Below are positions 8,920 through 16,735 of a stretch of 64,000 nt of DNA, one piece after another (positions within the stretch are counted from its first letter, which is position 1; each line of letters opens with the position of its first letter). The notes beneath the pieces were generated by a model that did no database searches, was not told where the DNA came from, and was given only the letters and a program-made list of their open reading frames with translations. Made by a program: the position numbers and the translations under genes. Location of the stretch: assembly GCA_033763845.1 (NCBI GenBank), contig JANRJR010000076.1, positions 4,557 through 68,556 of the forward strand, in the 5' to 3' direction. Origin of the DNA: DASZBR01 sp033763845. Lineage in GTDB: Bacteria; Pseudomonadota; Gammaproteobacteria; DASZBR01.

Positions 8920-9432
8920 TTACCCTATTAGCTTGAGCTCTCGCTTCGCCTGCCGCCAGTTTGGCAAAAAAGTGTCCATAAATGCTTTAAAACGGGCATT
9001 ATGACTGCGCTCCAACAAATGAACCATTTCGTGAACGACGATATATTCCAGGCATTCCGGCGATTTTCGCGCTAATTCAGTATTAATCCATATCCTACGC
9101 GCACGGGTATTACAGGTCCCCCACCGCGTTTTCATGTGTTTCAACCGAAATTCAGACACCGAAACCCCCATCACGCTTTCGTACTTTTTAACCAATTCTG
9201 CAATAGCCTCGCGAAGTTGCTGTTTTTGCCAAGGCTCAATCGGTTCTTGAGGCGAGCTTACCACCATCCCAGACAAATGTTTTTTAATCCACGGCATTTT
9301 AGCTGCGATAAAATCTTGAATAATGCTATCTGGCATACGCATGGGCGCAGAAACACGGACTTGCCTTTCAGTCGATGAAATAACTAAGCGCAAATGCTTA
9401 ATTTTTTTGCGGGTAATATTTATGGTAATCAT
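8920..9432 (-). CDS. YgjP/SprT-type metal-dependent hydrolase
   Basis: The 170-residue protein carries the zinc-binding HEMVH at residues 134-138 and a third His at 144 in the RSHNARF segment, the pattern of the DUF45/YgjP metallopeptidase-like family. The upstream block RWGTCNTRARRIWINTEL is also typical of this family. Members are usually 160-240 residues, so this is a short one without an N-terminal extension. The substrate is not established for the family; it is often called a putative metal-dependent hydrolase. It stands alone on the minus strand after the paralogous membrane-protein pair. Confidence 0.85.
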   Translation of the reverse strand: MITINITRKKIKHLRLVISSTERQVRVSAPMRMPDSIIQDFIAAKMPWIKKHLSGMVVSSPQEPIEPWQKQQLREAIAELVKKYESVMGVSVSEFRLKHMKTRWGTCNTRARRIWINTELARKSPECLEYIVVHEMVHLLERSHNARFKAFMDTFLPNWRQAKRELKLIG

Positions 9433-9446
9433 GCGTCGATTATACG

Positions 9447-10733
9447 CTAGCGCACCCTAAAACGCAGACTATGCGAGCGAACCGCAACAGATGAAATGGC
9501 ATGTTTTCTAAAGTGACGTGATTTTTCTAATCTCGATTCTTTTATTGCTCTAGCCAATTCAGGACTACCTGCTGCTGCCACTCTTAAGCTCTGCACCAAA
9601 TCTTTACGGAGTGATAATTCTTTACGGAAATTGCGTCGACAAAACAGCGTTGTTCCATAACGTGTTTGCAAAAATCGTTTCGCGTAGGATGGATTCTTAA
9701 TGACATGTTCAACAATAATATCTAAAGGAATTTCTTTTTTCTCGGTCAAAGGATGAGTTCTTAAAAACGTTCGGGAAGCCTCTGCTTGCTTTTGTTTTAA
9801 ATTATCTCTAAATCGTTTGCGCGCACCCTCGTCCCTAAGGTAATTTACCAATGCTTCGCTATTGAAAAATTTTTGATACCGCTCTCTGTCATACGCTTTA
9901 TTTTCTTTTAAAAAACTTCTGACTTCAGACATTCGCGTGATTTTTTCGCGCAGGGTCAAATCATTTTTTTGTTCAACATTCGCGGGTTTCATTAACGCTT
10001 CATCAAATTCTCGACGACGGTTTTTATTCATCGTGTAGTTGTATAATTTGCCACCAATCCATGACGTCGCTGCCAAAATTGTTGCGCCCAAACCAATTCC
10101 CGCTCCGACCATCATGAACAGAAACCCAGCGGGCCCAAGCATCGCACCAAACAATATTAATCCCGCTGCAACCAAACACAGCGAGGGCACGGTGACGGTT
10201 AATACAGAATTTGCTTTATTTTTATTATTTTTCCACCCTTGGACGCATTGAACAACACCTGCAACAAACGTAACCCCTGCAGCAGCAAGACTAAAAATAA
10301 ATGCTAAAAATTTTGTCACAAAAACAGCGGCCACAACCGCTAACGCAAATATGGTGGCATCGATACATAAATAAAAAAAATCATTTACTGTAAAGACAGG
10401 CTTTCTATTATTAATAGGATCTTTTCGCCACTTCGCATACTGATAAAGTTTCTTGACCGGGACTAACAAAACTCTTATGCCGGCAAAAAAAGCACCCGCC
10501 CAGGCTGAAAGTGACGTAAGTGAAAAATTATTGCTTTTATCCAAAGCATTCACACGAGAAGCGGTGCGGCTATCAGAAGAATAATCATCCTCCGACAAAT
10601 ATTCGTCAATTTTGGATAATACCCATCCCCACGCTCTTGCGATTCGTTTATAAAACAAAAAATTTAAGAATTCTTTAGCAGGACCTTCAACATTCGAAAC
10701 ATCGGGGCTTCTGCTGGGATCTTCCAAACTCAC
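9447..10733 (-). CDS. Membrane protein, paralogue of the upstream gene (copy 2)
   Basis: This 428-residue protein is homologous along its whole length to the next upstream gene. Both have EFxNFLFxKRIxRAxGWxxSKxDEYLS near the start, a central Ala/Gly/Val-rich membrane region with three or four hydrophobic segments, and a C-terminal domain with EKKEIPL, PSYAK, RRNFRKELSLR and SRHF-KHA. I place the start at the GTG at 10733: AGAAGGGA lies eight bases before it, the overlap with the upstream gene disappears, and the distance to the conserved EF-NF block becomes 20 residues, like the 22 in the paralogue. An ATG at 10823 would add 30 unrelated residues. The function is unknown; a host membrane-targeted effector is a possibility. 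Confidence 0.65.
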   Translation of the reverse strand: MSLEDPSRSPDVSNVEGPAKEFLNFLFYKRIARAWGWVLSKIDEYLSEDDYSSDSRTASRVNALDKSNNFSLTSLSAWAGAFFAGIRVLLVPVKKLYQYAKWRKDPINNRKPVFTVNDFFYLCIDATIFALAVVAAVFVTKFLAFIFSLAAAGVTFVAGVVQCVQGWKNNKNKANSVLTVTVPSLCLVAAGLILFGAMLGPAGFLFMMVGAGIGLGATILAATSWIGGKLYNYTMNKNRRREFDEALMKPANVEQKNDLTLREKITRMSEVRSFLKENKAYDRERYQKFFNSEALVNYLRDEGARKRFRDNLKQKQAEASRTFLRTHPLTEKKEIPLDIIVEHVIKNPSYAKRFLQTRYGTTLFCRRNFRKELSLRKDLVQSLRVAAAGSPELARAIKESRLEKSRHFRKHAISSVAVRSHSLRFRVR

Positions 10734-10764
10734 GCGACTATTCCCTTCTGAGTACTCGGCAAGT

Positions 10765-12072
10765 TTACCATTTTTGGGAAAACACGGCCACACTTTCCAA
10801 TTCACGCGGAGGATATGAAGCATGCTTTTTAAAGTGTCTCGAATTTTCTAATTTTGAGGAAACAATGGCTTCAGCCAATACTGGATCTTCCTCCGCTGCT
10901 GCTTTTAATTTTAGGACTAAATCCATTCGCAAAGATAACTCTTTACGGAAATTACGTCGACCCAATAATACGGTTCCATATTTTTTTTGTAAAAAAGTTT
11001 TAGCATACGATGGACTAGCAATCACATGATCAACAATGACTTCCAGTGGAATTTCTTTTTTCTCGCTCAAAGGTCGAGAAACTAATAATGCTCGCGACGC
11101 TTCATGATGCTTATCATGCACACTTACTTTAAATTTTTCGAGTGCATCCGCATTACTGAGTGCACGAACCAATACGGCACTCTTAAAAAAACGCTGGTAT
11201 TTTTTATCATCATATACAACGTTTTCACTCAGAAAACGCTGAACCTCAAACATACGACTAATTTTTTCGCTTAAGGTTAAAGAGGTATCCTTTTCAAACG
11301 AGCCTTCTAATAAACACGCATCAATTTTTCGTTGATGCGCTTTTTTAATTAAATACGTATCCACTTTTTGCGCAACCCATGTTGCAATACCTAATACGGT
11401 AACACCAACACCGATTCCAACACCAATGGTAATTAATGGAACGCCAACCGGTCCTAACACAGTGCCTAACAATATTAACCCTGCTGCAGCGACACCCAGC
11501 GCAGGCAATGTAAGACTCATCGTACGCTTGGCAATATTGAGAGGACCACTATTGGTGGTATTAGTACTTTTTAAAGATTGAACAAATTCAACCACACCTG
11601 AAACTATCGTGACACAAGCCGCCGCAAATCCAATAATAACCGAGACAAATGAACTGGCTAACGCAACCGCAGCAATGGTTAATGCAAATAACGCGATATC
11701 AATGGTCAAGTAAAAAGCATCGACGGCAGTGAAGACAGGTTTTTTACGCGTAGGTTCTTTTCGCCATTTGTAATACTGGTAAAGTTTTTTCGCGGGAATT
11801 AACAGCATTTTTAACCCTGAAGCTACAGCACCTGCCCACGCACCCAATTGTTGAGTGACGGAATAATCCTCAGCGCTATTTTGTGCAGCCACGCGTGAAG
11901 TACGACCATCGGAATGCGTTTCATCAGACAAGTATTCGTCGAGCTTGCTGATCATCCATCCCAAAGCCCTACCGATACGTTTTTTGAATAAGAAGTTGAA
12001 GAACTCTTTTACTGGAGTGTCCGTATCGAGAGGTTTTGGGGGGATATTAGTATTTTCTGGTTTTGTGGACAT
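10765..12072 (-). CDS. Membrane protein, paralogue of the downstream gene (copy 1)
   Basis: A 435-residue protein of unknown function. It begins with a short Pro/Thr-rich tail, then the conserved EFFNFLFKKRIGRALGW block, hydrophobic stretches at about 115-165 and 178-235 that probably form membrane hairpins, and a charged C-terminal half of about 200 residues with EKKEIPLEVIVDHVI, PSYAKTFLQKKYGT and RRNFRKELSLR. A strong GGGGGAGG precedes the ATG. It sits 31 bases before copy 2, so the two are probably co-transcribed products of a tandem duplication. The upstream region holds a PmrA-like box and a short inverted repeat, which suggests regulation together with secretion genes. Confidence 0.65.
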   Translation of the reverse strand: MSTKPENTNIPPKPLDTDTPVKEFFNFLFKKRIGRALGWMISKLDEYLSDETHSDGRTSRVAAQNSAEDYSVTQQLGAWAGAVASGLKMLLIPAKKLYQYYKWRKEPTRKKPVFTAVDAFYLTIDIALFALTIAAVALASSFVSVIIGFAAACVTIVSGVVEFVQSLKSTNTTNSGPLNIAKRTMSLTLPALGVAAAGLILLGTVLGPVGVPLITIGVGIGVGVTVLGIATWVAQKVDTYLIKKAHQRKIDACLLEGSFEKDTSLTLSEKISRMFEVQRFLSENVVYDDKKYQRFFKSAVLVRALSNADALEKFKVSVHDKHHEASRALLVSRPLSEKKEIPLEVIVDHVIASPSYAKTFLQKKYGTVLLGRRNFRKELSLRMDLVLKLKAAAEEDPVLAEAIVSSKLENSRHFKKHASYPPRELESVAVFSQKW

Positions 12073-12110
12073 TTTTTCCTCCCCCTGAAAACCCTTTTTC
12101 TTTTTAGGTG

Positions 12111-12125
12111 AGTTCAGTATGAACT
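12111..12125. repeat. Short perfect inverted repeat upstream of the paralogous pair
   Basis: Six-base arms AGTTCA and TGAACT are separated by GTA. The element lies in the leader region about 40 bases before the ATG of copy 1, just downstream of the PmrA-like box and overlapping the expected transcription start. It could be an operator or an mRNA hairpin. There is no T-run on either side, so it is not a typical intrinsic terminator. Confidence 0.4.
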
Positions 12126-12128
12126 ACA

Positions 12129-12148
12129 AATCTTAAGGTTTTATTAAG
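12129..12148 (-). promoter_or_regulatory. PmrA-like regulatory box
   Basis: On the minus strand the sequence reads CTTAATAAA, two bases, CTTAAGATT. The published Legionella/Coxiella PmrA element is two copies of cTTAATatT separated by two bases. The spacing of 11 bases from half-site to half-site is exact, with two mismatches in the first half and one in the second. A possible -10 (CATACT) begins seven bases downstream. PmrA activates many Dot/Icm effector genes in those genera. The match is from memory of the consensus and has no genome-wide statistic behind it. Confidence 0.45.
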
Positions 12149-12154
12149 TCAGGA

Positions 12155-12877
12155 TTATTTATTGCCTGGGCGTTGAGAAACCGGTGGCTGAGGGGCATCC
12201 TCGAGAGGAACATCTTCAATAATTCGTCTCGCTTGATCAGGCCCTACAAATAATGGATCTCGGGCACCTTGAAAAATTCTAACAATCATTTCTGCAGGAA
12301 GCCTCCCGCTTAATTCTCGTAAAACAACCTGAGCATTACCTTGCAGTTGTTGAACTGCAGCATTTACTCTTTGCAACGCTTGAGCTTCTGTTAATTCTAA
12401 TGCGCCAATATTTAGCAATTGATCAACCGTTCGCTGATTTTCAGGGGCACGTAAAATTTCCGTGAAATAATTTGCATTAACAATAAGTTCAGAACGTTGC
12501 TCTGGATTTAACTTAAGCAAATCAGCTAATGGTATTCGATAATCATGCACTAATTTTTTAACTTCTCTTCCCCATTCTATAAATTCACTTCGTAAAGGTT
12601 CTTCCATTTCAAGTAATTTATCAAACGGGATTACGTGATTCATCAATAAAACCATGTTATTTGCACGGAATATCATAGTAGCCTGAAGCTCATCGGACTG
12701 CCGTAAAAACAGTGGCAGCGAAAAGCTAGGCGCCTTTATAAGCTGCGCGAGAAATCGACGGTCGAGCAGATGACTTAAAATGAATCGTAATCGTGCCTGA
12801 TCGGCATCAACGAAGGCACTGAAACCTTGTGCAGTAATACCCACCTCTGCGAGGTGTCGACTAAAGTTATCTTCCAT
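12155..12877 (-). CDS. Helical-repeat protein of unknown function
   Basis: The 240-residue protein has at least three related units of about 31-32 residues. Each has a hydrophobic pair, a charged or acidic turn, an Arg/Gln-Ser/Ala-Glu/Thr segment and a second hydrophobic helix. Two of them, starting at VIPFDKLLEMEEPLRSEF (near 82) and RIPLADLLKLNPEQRSEL (near 114), are clearly related; a weaker unit precedes them near 51. The pattern suggests an alpha-solenoid used for protein binding. The C-terminus is Pro/Gln-rich and disordered-looking. No enzyme motif is seen. It is the first gene of the accessory block, upstream of the paralogous membrane proteins, and a scaffold-type effector is possible. 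Confidence 0.55.
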   Translation of the reverse strand: MEDNFSRHLAEVGITAQGFSAFVDADQARLRFILSHLLDRRFLAQLIKAPSFSLPLFLRQSDELQATMIFRANNMVLLMNHVIPFDKLLEMEEPLRSEFIEWGREVKKLVHDYRIPLADLLKLNPEQRSELIVNANYFTEILRAPENQRTVDQLLNIGALELTEAQALQRVNAAVQQLQGNAQVVLRELSGRLPAEMIVRIFQGARDPLFVGPDQARRIIEDVPLEDAPQPPVSQRPGNK

Positions 12878-12909
12878 ACTCTACCCCAACTTATTAAAAA
12901 CTTACATTA

Positions 12910-12915
12910 AGTATA
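12910..12915 (-). promoter_or_regulatory. Candidate -10 of the helical-repeat gene
   Basis: The minus strand reads TATACT about 33 bases before the ATG at 12877, giving a predicted leader of about 26 bases with GGGG six bases before the start codon. The -35 region is AT-rich and has no good TTGACA match, so an activator may be needed. Confidence 0.35.
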
Positions 12916-12955
12916 GACTACTTTAAAGAGTATTAATGGCCGAAAACCCGTCTTT

Positions 12956-13168
12956 TTAGGTAACTGCAGACCGTTCTGGCAAGATAGCGCTGATACGGCG
13001 CTTGTAGATAGTCTGGGGAACAGGCGTATTGAGAAAGATCATATCTGTGGTCGCACCCACCAACTGACCTGTCATTTTTGTACCATTTCGAAGATACACT
13101 GAAACATTGGCTTGAGCTTCGATAAGGCGAAAAAGGAATTTAGACTGACAATCACGTGACATGTACAT
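12956..13168 (-). CDS. Short atypical Hfq-like RNA-binding protein
   Basis: A 70-residue protein that aligns with E. coli Hfq without gaps and with the same numbering. Kept: Gln8, the Sm1 block VSVYLRNGTKMTGQ (22-35, including Tyr25, Gly29, Lys31 and Gly34) and the Sm2 block IYKRRIS (54-60, including Tyr55 and Lys56). Changed: His57 to Arg, Phe39 to Ala, Phe42 to Asp, and the rim Arg16/Arg17/Arg19 to Ile/Glu/Gln. The disordered C-terminal tail is missing. The start at 13168 has GGAG six bases upstream and a clear promoter. Hfq hexamers pair small RNAs with mRNAs; this version probably has a changed RNA preference. Whether it is a paralogue or the only Hfq cannot be seen here. Confidence 0.75.
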   Translation of the reverse strand: MYMSRDCQSKFLFRLIEAQANVSVYLRNGTKMTGQLVGATTDMIFLNTPVPQTIYKRRISAILPERSAVT

Positions 13169-13211
13169 CGTTATCTCCTTATAAACGATTCCAAAAATTA
13201 TCTGGTTGGGT

Positions 13212-13240
13212 ATTCTACCGTACTGGCCTCGGCCCTGCAA
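13212..13240 (-). promoter_or_regulatory. Sigma70 promoter of the Hfq-like gene
   Basis: On the minus strand: TTGCAG (13240-13235), a 17-base spacer, and TAGAAT (13217-13212). The predicted start near 13205 gives a leader of about 36 bases that contains GGAG before the ATG at 13168. Confidence 0.6.
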
Positions 13241-13288
13241 AAAACCGCACAATCAGCCCCAGTATCGGGAAAAGTAATACCAACAAAA

Positions 13289-13308
13289 CTCACTACGCTT
13301 AGAATGAC
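13289..13308. repeat. Degenerate copy of the dispersed CGCTCAGGATGAC repeat
   Basis: The 20 bases here match the repeat seen at 47591-47617 and in lptD (62003-62029), with about four differences that are all transitions when compared with the lptD copy. It sits between tRNA-Pro and the Hfq-like gene. Low certainty because it is short and degenerate. Confidence 0.35.
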
Positions 13309-13312
13309 GAAT

Positions 13313-13389
13313 TGGTCGGAGTGATAGGATTCGAACCTACGGCCCCTGCCTCCCGAAGGCAGTGCTCTACCAAGCTGAGCTACACTCCG
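13313..13389 (-). tRNA. tRNA-Pro (anticodon CGG)
   Basis: The minus strand gives a 77-base cloverleaf: acceptor CGGAGTG pairing with CACTCCG, D arm with GCTCAGCTTGGTAGAGC, anticodon stem CTGCC/GGCAG around the loop TTCGGGA (anticodon CGG), T arm with GGTTCGAATCC, and an encoded CCA end. It reads codon CCG. It lies between ispB and the Hfq-like gene. Confidence 0.95.
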
Positions 13390-13402
13390 CAAAAAAGAAA
13401 AA

Positions 13403-14377
13403 CTAAAACTGCCGCGCTACCGCAAAATCCACCAACTGCATCAAGCTAGTTTTATATATTGAGCCGGGCAAATCATGAATAAATTCTCGCGCTTTCAACG
13501 CTTGACGCTTTGCCGCATCGATAGTGTAAGAAATAGCATCGGCGGATTCAATAATTTTAATTAATTCTTCAATGTTTTCTGCCGATCCCGCTACTATCGC
13601 AGAACGTAACACTTCTGCTTCTTCGTCTTTTACTTGAGACAATGCACGAATAAACGGCAAGGTTGGCTTGCCTTCACGCAAATCATCTCCCATATTTTTT
13701 CCCATTTCTTTTGTGTTGCCTTTGTAATCTAACGCGTCATCAATTAACTGAAAGGCTGAACCTAAATACGCACCAAAATAATACATATTCTCGATAGATT
13801 TTTTATCTGCATTCATCAGAACGGGTCCCATTTGCGCTGCTGCTGCAAATAACGTTCCCGTTTTGCATTCAATTACTTTCATATAATTTTCTTCAGTCAC
13901 ATCCGGCTGATGACAATTTAATAATTGCAACATTTCACCTTCTGCCATTTGATTAGATGCTTTTGCAATAATTTCCATAACCCGCATTTGATCAACATCG
14001 ACCATAAGTTGGAAAGCACGAGAATATAAATAATCGCCAACCAATACACTCGCATGATCGCCCCAAATTTTATTGGCGGTTGGTTGATTACGACGTAATT
14101 CTGAATGATCAACGACATCGTCATGTAATAATGTTGCCGTGTGTAACAATTCAATCACAGCAGCTAATTTAATATGGGAATTTCCCTCATATCCAAACGC
14201 TTTTGCGCTCAATAAAACTAATAAGGGTCGTAATCGTTTTCCACCACTGTGAATAATATGGTCACCAATTTTTGAGATTAATTCGACATTAGATTTTAAG
14301 TTGTCACGGATTAATTGATCGCACGCTTTTTGATCATCAAGTAAGGGATTACGAATAGCATCAATGACTTCAGACAT
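13403..14377 (-). CDS. ispB: Octaprenyl diphosphate synthase
   Basis: A trans-isoprenyl diphosphate synthase of 324 residues. Both aspartate-rich motifs are present: HDDVVD in the LLHDDVVDHSELRR block and DDALD in QLIDDALDY. GGKRLRP, which binds the substrate diphosphate, is near residue 45. The enzyme extends farnesyl diphosphate with isopentenyl diphosphate to make the side chain of ubiquinone. The ATG at 14377 is chosen because GAGAG lies just before it; it overlaps the stop of the upstream A-type carrier gene by eight bases. A start at 14431 would add a non-family segment inside that gene. Its 3' end is 13 bases from tRNA-Pro. Confidence 0.92.
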   Translation of the reverse strand: MSEVIDAIRNPLLDDQKACDQLIRDNLKSNVELISKIGDHIIHSGGKRLRPLLVLLSAKAFGYEGNSHIKLAAVIELLHTATLLHDDVVDHSELRRNQPTANKIWGDHASVLVGDYLYSRAFQLMVDVDQMRVMEIIAKASNQMAEGEMLQLLNCHQPDVTEENYMKVIECKTGTLFAAAAQMGPVLMNADKKSIENMYYFGAYLGSAFQLIDDALDYKGNTKEMGKNMGDDLREGKPTLPFIRALSQVKDEEAEVLRSAIVAGSAENIEELIKIIESADAISYTIDAAKRQALKAREFIHDLPGSIYKTSLMQLVDFAVARQF

Positions 14378-14696
14378 GAAAACTCTCACCACATCCACAG
14401 GCTGCTTTTTCATTCGGATTATGAAACACAAATTTTCCCGTTAAGGTTGTTTTTTCATAATCGATTTCTGTGCCTGCAACAAAAACATAACTGGTTGGGT
14501 CAACACATATAATCAAATCCTGATCGATTTTATACACTAGATCTTCTGGGTTATGAGCATCAATTAAATCTAAAATATATTTTTTTCCCGTGCATCCTGC
14601 ATCTTTGATACTTAAACGCATGCCAATACCTTTTCCTCGCTTAGCGAGCTGCTTTTTGATATGTGTAATTGCGTTTTCTGTAGCTGTTATATTCAT
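14370..14696 (-). CDS. A-type iron-sulfur cluster carrier (IscA/SufA/ErpA family)
   Basis: The 108-residue protein has the HesB/IscA fold signatures: GMRLSIKDAGCTGKKY with the first conserved Cys near residue 35, and ACGCGESF near the C-terminus with the CxC pair. These three cysteines hold a [2Fe-2S] or [4Fe-4S] cluster for transfer to apo-proteins. Given the SUF operon in this window and no ISC genes here, SufA-like service is plausible, but IscA, SufA and ErpA cannot be told apart with confidence from this sequence. It overlaps the start of ispB by eight bases. Confidence 0.88.
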   Translation of the reverse strand: MNITATENAITHIKKQLAKRGKGIGMRLSIKDAGCTGKKYILDLIDAHNPEDLVYKIDQDLIICVDPTSYVFVAGTEIDYEKTTLTGKFVFHNPNEKAACGCGESFHV

Positions 14697-14717
14697 GTGA
14701 TTCCCTCATCCGCCTTA

Positions 14718-15398
14718 TTATAACTTAAGTGACTTCAAAAACCCTCGCAAAATATTGATTTCCACCTGATCCAGCCCTGCTCGGTTAAACATTCGACGAA
14801 ACCGTTCCATCAGCTGCCCCGGACGCTTGGGATCCAAAAAGCCCGTCGATTCACTCACCTGCTCTAACTGGCGATAAAATCCTTCCAACTCGGGAATGGT
14901 CGCCAACGGAGAAGATTGGGAAGCGAGCAATAATTCATAGGCCACAATCTGAACCGCTGCCGCCAAATTCAACGAATGGTAATTTGACTGTGTAGGAATT
15001 TGAATCAACGCGTGTGCCAATAATAAATCTTGATTATTCAAGCCATGATTTTCAGGGCCAAATAAGATCGCTATTTTATGGTTTTGTTTAATCTGAAAAG
15101 AAATTTCTGCAGCAGCGTCTCGAGAAGTAAAACAGTTTAAATCGACATCACGCGAATTGGCACTCGTGGCATACACATAACTAATCCCTTCTAAAGCATC
15201 GACGGTATTACTCACCACTGTTGCCTTATTTAAAATATCTTCGGCATGCGTAGATAATGCAACGGCCTCTTCACTGGGAAATTTTTCAGGCGAGACTAAA
15301 TATAATTCAGACAGCCCCATGGTTTTCATTGCACGCGCCACGGAACCAATATTTCCAGGGTGGCTAGGTCGAACTAAAACAATACGAACGGGAGACAT
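14718..15398 (-). CDS. trmJ: tRNA (cytidine/uridine-32-2'-O)-methyltransferase TrmJ
   Basis: A SpoU-family (SPOUT) methyltransferase of 226 residues. Motif 1 is RPSHPGNIGSVARAMK near residues 10-25, motif 2 is ILFGPENHGL, and motif 3 is IPTQSNYHSLNLAAAVQIVAYE, the trefoil-knot SAM site. Short C-terminal helices follow. The family methylates the 2'-OH of position 32 in several tRNAs. The start shares one base with the glmM stop (TGATG), indicating translational coupling. In many gammaproteobacteria trmJ lies next to suhB and iscR; here suhB is 25 kb away and an A-type carrier is next to it instead. Confidence 0.92.
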   Translation of the reverse strand: MSPVRIVLVRPSHPGNIGSVARAMKTMGLSELYLVSPEKFPSEEAVALSTHAEDILNKATVVSNTVDALEGISYVYATSANSRDVDLNCFTSRDAAAEISFQIKQNHKIAILFGPENHGLNNQDLLLAHALIQIPTQSNYHSLNLAAAVQIVAYELLLASQSSPLATIPELEGFYRQLEQVSESTGFLDPKRPGQLMERFRRMFNRAGLDQVEINILRGFLKSLKL

Positions 15399-16735
15399 CA
15401 GACGTGCGCAACAATTTTTGCTAACGATTCAGCTAATCCATGCACTTGCTTGCTATCCGAGCCTTCAACCATAATGCGTAATACAGGTTCTGTGCCTGAA
15501 AGCCGTAATAAAACACGGCCTGTTTTGCCTAATTCCGACTCCGCTTTTTTAATCGCAGTTCTAACTTCTTCTGATTTGAGCGGATCATGTCCAGGCGATA
15601 TTTCTACATTGCGAATAATTTGCGGAAATTTATGTAATTTTTCTTTTAATTCATGTAAAGATTTTTGCGCCGTTACCATTGCTGCTAATATTTGTAACGC
15701 AGTAATAATACCATCTCCAGTAGTGGTTGCTCCTAACCATACGATGTGTCCTGATGGCTCACCGCCTAATAACCAGCCTTGTTTTTGTAGCTCAGAAATA
15801 ACATAACGGTCACCCACATTTGCGCGCGAAAATGATAAACCCAAATCCTTCAGCGCTAATTCCAAACCCATGTTACTCATGACTGTTCCAGCGATACCGC
15901 CCAATGTCATATTGCGCGATAAACAATATTTCGCAATGATATACAACAAATCATCACCATCTAAAATATCGCCTTTATTATCGACCATAATAACGCGATC
16001 ACCATCACCATCGAGCGCTATCCCAACATCTGCTTTTTCTTCTACGACTTTCTTTTGTAGTACTTTCGGATCCATGGAGCCACAATTTTGATTGATGTTA
16101 AATCCATCAGGTTCAACACCCAACTCAACAACATCTGCTTCTAATTCACGGAATACATGGGGCGCAATGTGATAGGTTGCGCCATTAGCGCAATCCACAA
16201 CTATTTTTAATCCATTCAATGAAATAGAAGTTGGAATCGTACTTTTACAAAATTCAATGTATCGACCCGGCGCGTCTTTAATTCTTACTGCTTTACCTAG
16301 TTTCGATGAATCAACAGTAACCATGGGTTTTTCTAATTCCGCTTCAATTGCCAATTCTAATTCGTCAGGCAATTTTGTGCCTTGAGACGAAAAAAACTTA
16401 ATGCCATTATCTGTATAGGCATTATGCGATGCACTGATCACAATTCCAGCGGATGCACGTTGCGTGCGCGTTAAATATGCAATTGCGGGTGTTGGCATTG
16501 GACCTAATAAATGAATATCCATTCCGGCTGCAGATAGTCCGGCTTCTAATGCAGATTCAAACATATAACCGGAAATGCGCGTGTCTTTTCCAATTAACAC
16601 TTTGCCCTCACCCTCTTTGGCTAAAGCACGTCCAGCCGCCCATCCTAACTTCAATACAAATTCAGCCGTAATCGGTGAAACACCGACTTTTCCACGAATG
16701 CCATCTGTTCCGAAGTATTTGCGGGGTGCAATCAT
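15398..16735 (-). CDS. glmM: Phosphoglucosamine mutase
   Basis: A 445-residue alpha-phosphohexomutase. It starts with PRKYFGTDGIRG, has the phosphoserine loop VISASHNAY near residue 100, the metal-binding DGDGDR near 240, the sugar-specificity loop GEPSGH near 325 and the phosphate-binding RLSGTEPVLR at the C-terminus. It converts glucosamine-6-phosphate to glucosamine-1-phosphate for UDP-GlcNAc, the precursor of peptidoglycan and lipid A. The ATG at 16735 overlaps the ftsH stop as ATGA; an upstream TTG at 16747 is less likely. Confidence 0.95.
   Translation of the reverse strand: MIAPRKYFGTDGIRGKVGVSPITAEFVLKLGWAAGRALAKEGEGKVLIGKDTRISGYMFESALEAGLSAAGMDIHLLGPMPTPAIAYLTRTQRASAGIVISASHNAYTDNGIKFFSSQGTKLPDELELAIEAELEKPMVTVDSSKLGKAVRIKDAPGRYIEFCKSTIPTSISLNGLKIVVDCANGATYHIAPHVFRELEADVVELGVEPDGFNINQNCGSMDPKVLQKKVVEEKADVGIALDGDGDRVIMVDNKGDILDGDDLLYIIAKYCLSRNMTLGGIAGTVMSNMGLELALKDLGLSFSRANVGDRYVISELQKQGWLLGGEPSGHIVWLGATTTGDGIITALQILAAMVTAQKSLHELKEKLHKFPQIIRNVEISPGHDPLKSEEVRTAIKKAESELGKTGRVLLRLSGTEPVLRIMVEGSDSKQVHGLAESLAKIVAHV

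Noticed and set aside
10734..10823. ATG at 10823 as start of the second paralogous membrane protein
   Set aside because: It would add 30 residues with no counterpart in the paralogue and overlap the upstream gene; the GTG at 10733 has a good ribosome-binding site.
12878..12955. Second PmrA-like box upstream of the helical-repeat gene
   Set aside because: CTTAAT and TTTAAT are present, but the spacing is 13 instead of 11 bases and the region is generally AT-rich.
15450..15806. Ser/Pro-rich + strand open frame of 118 codons
   Set aside because: Antisense of glmM with no start signal or homology.
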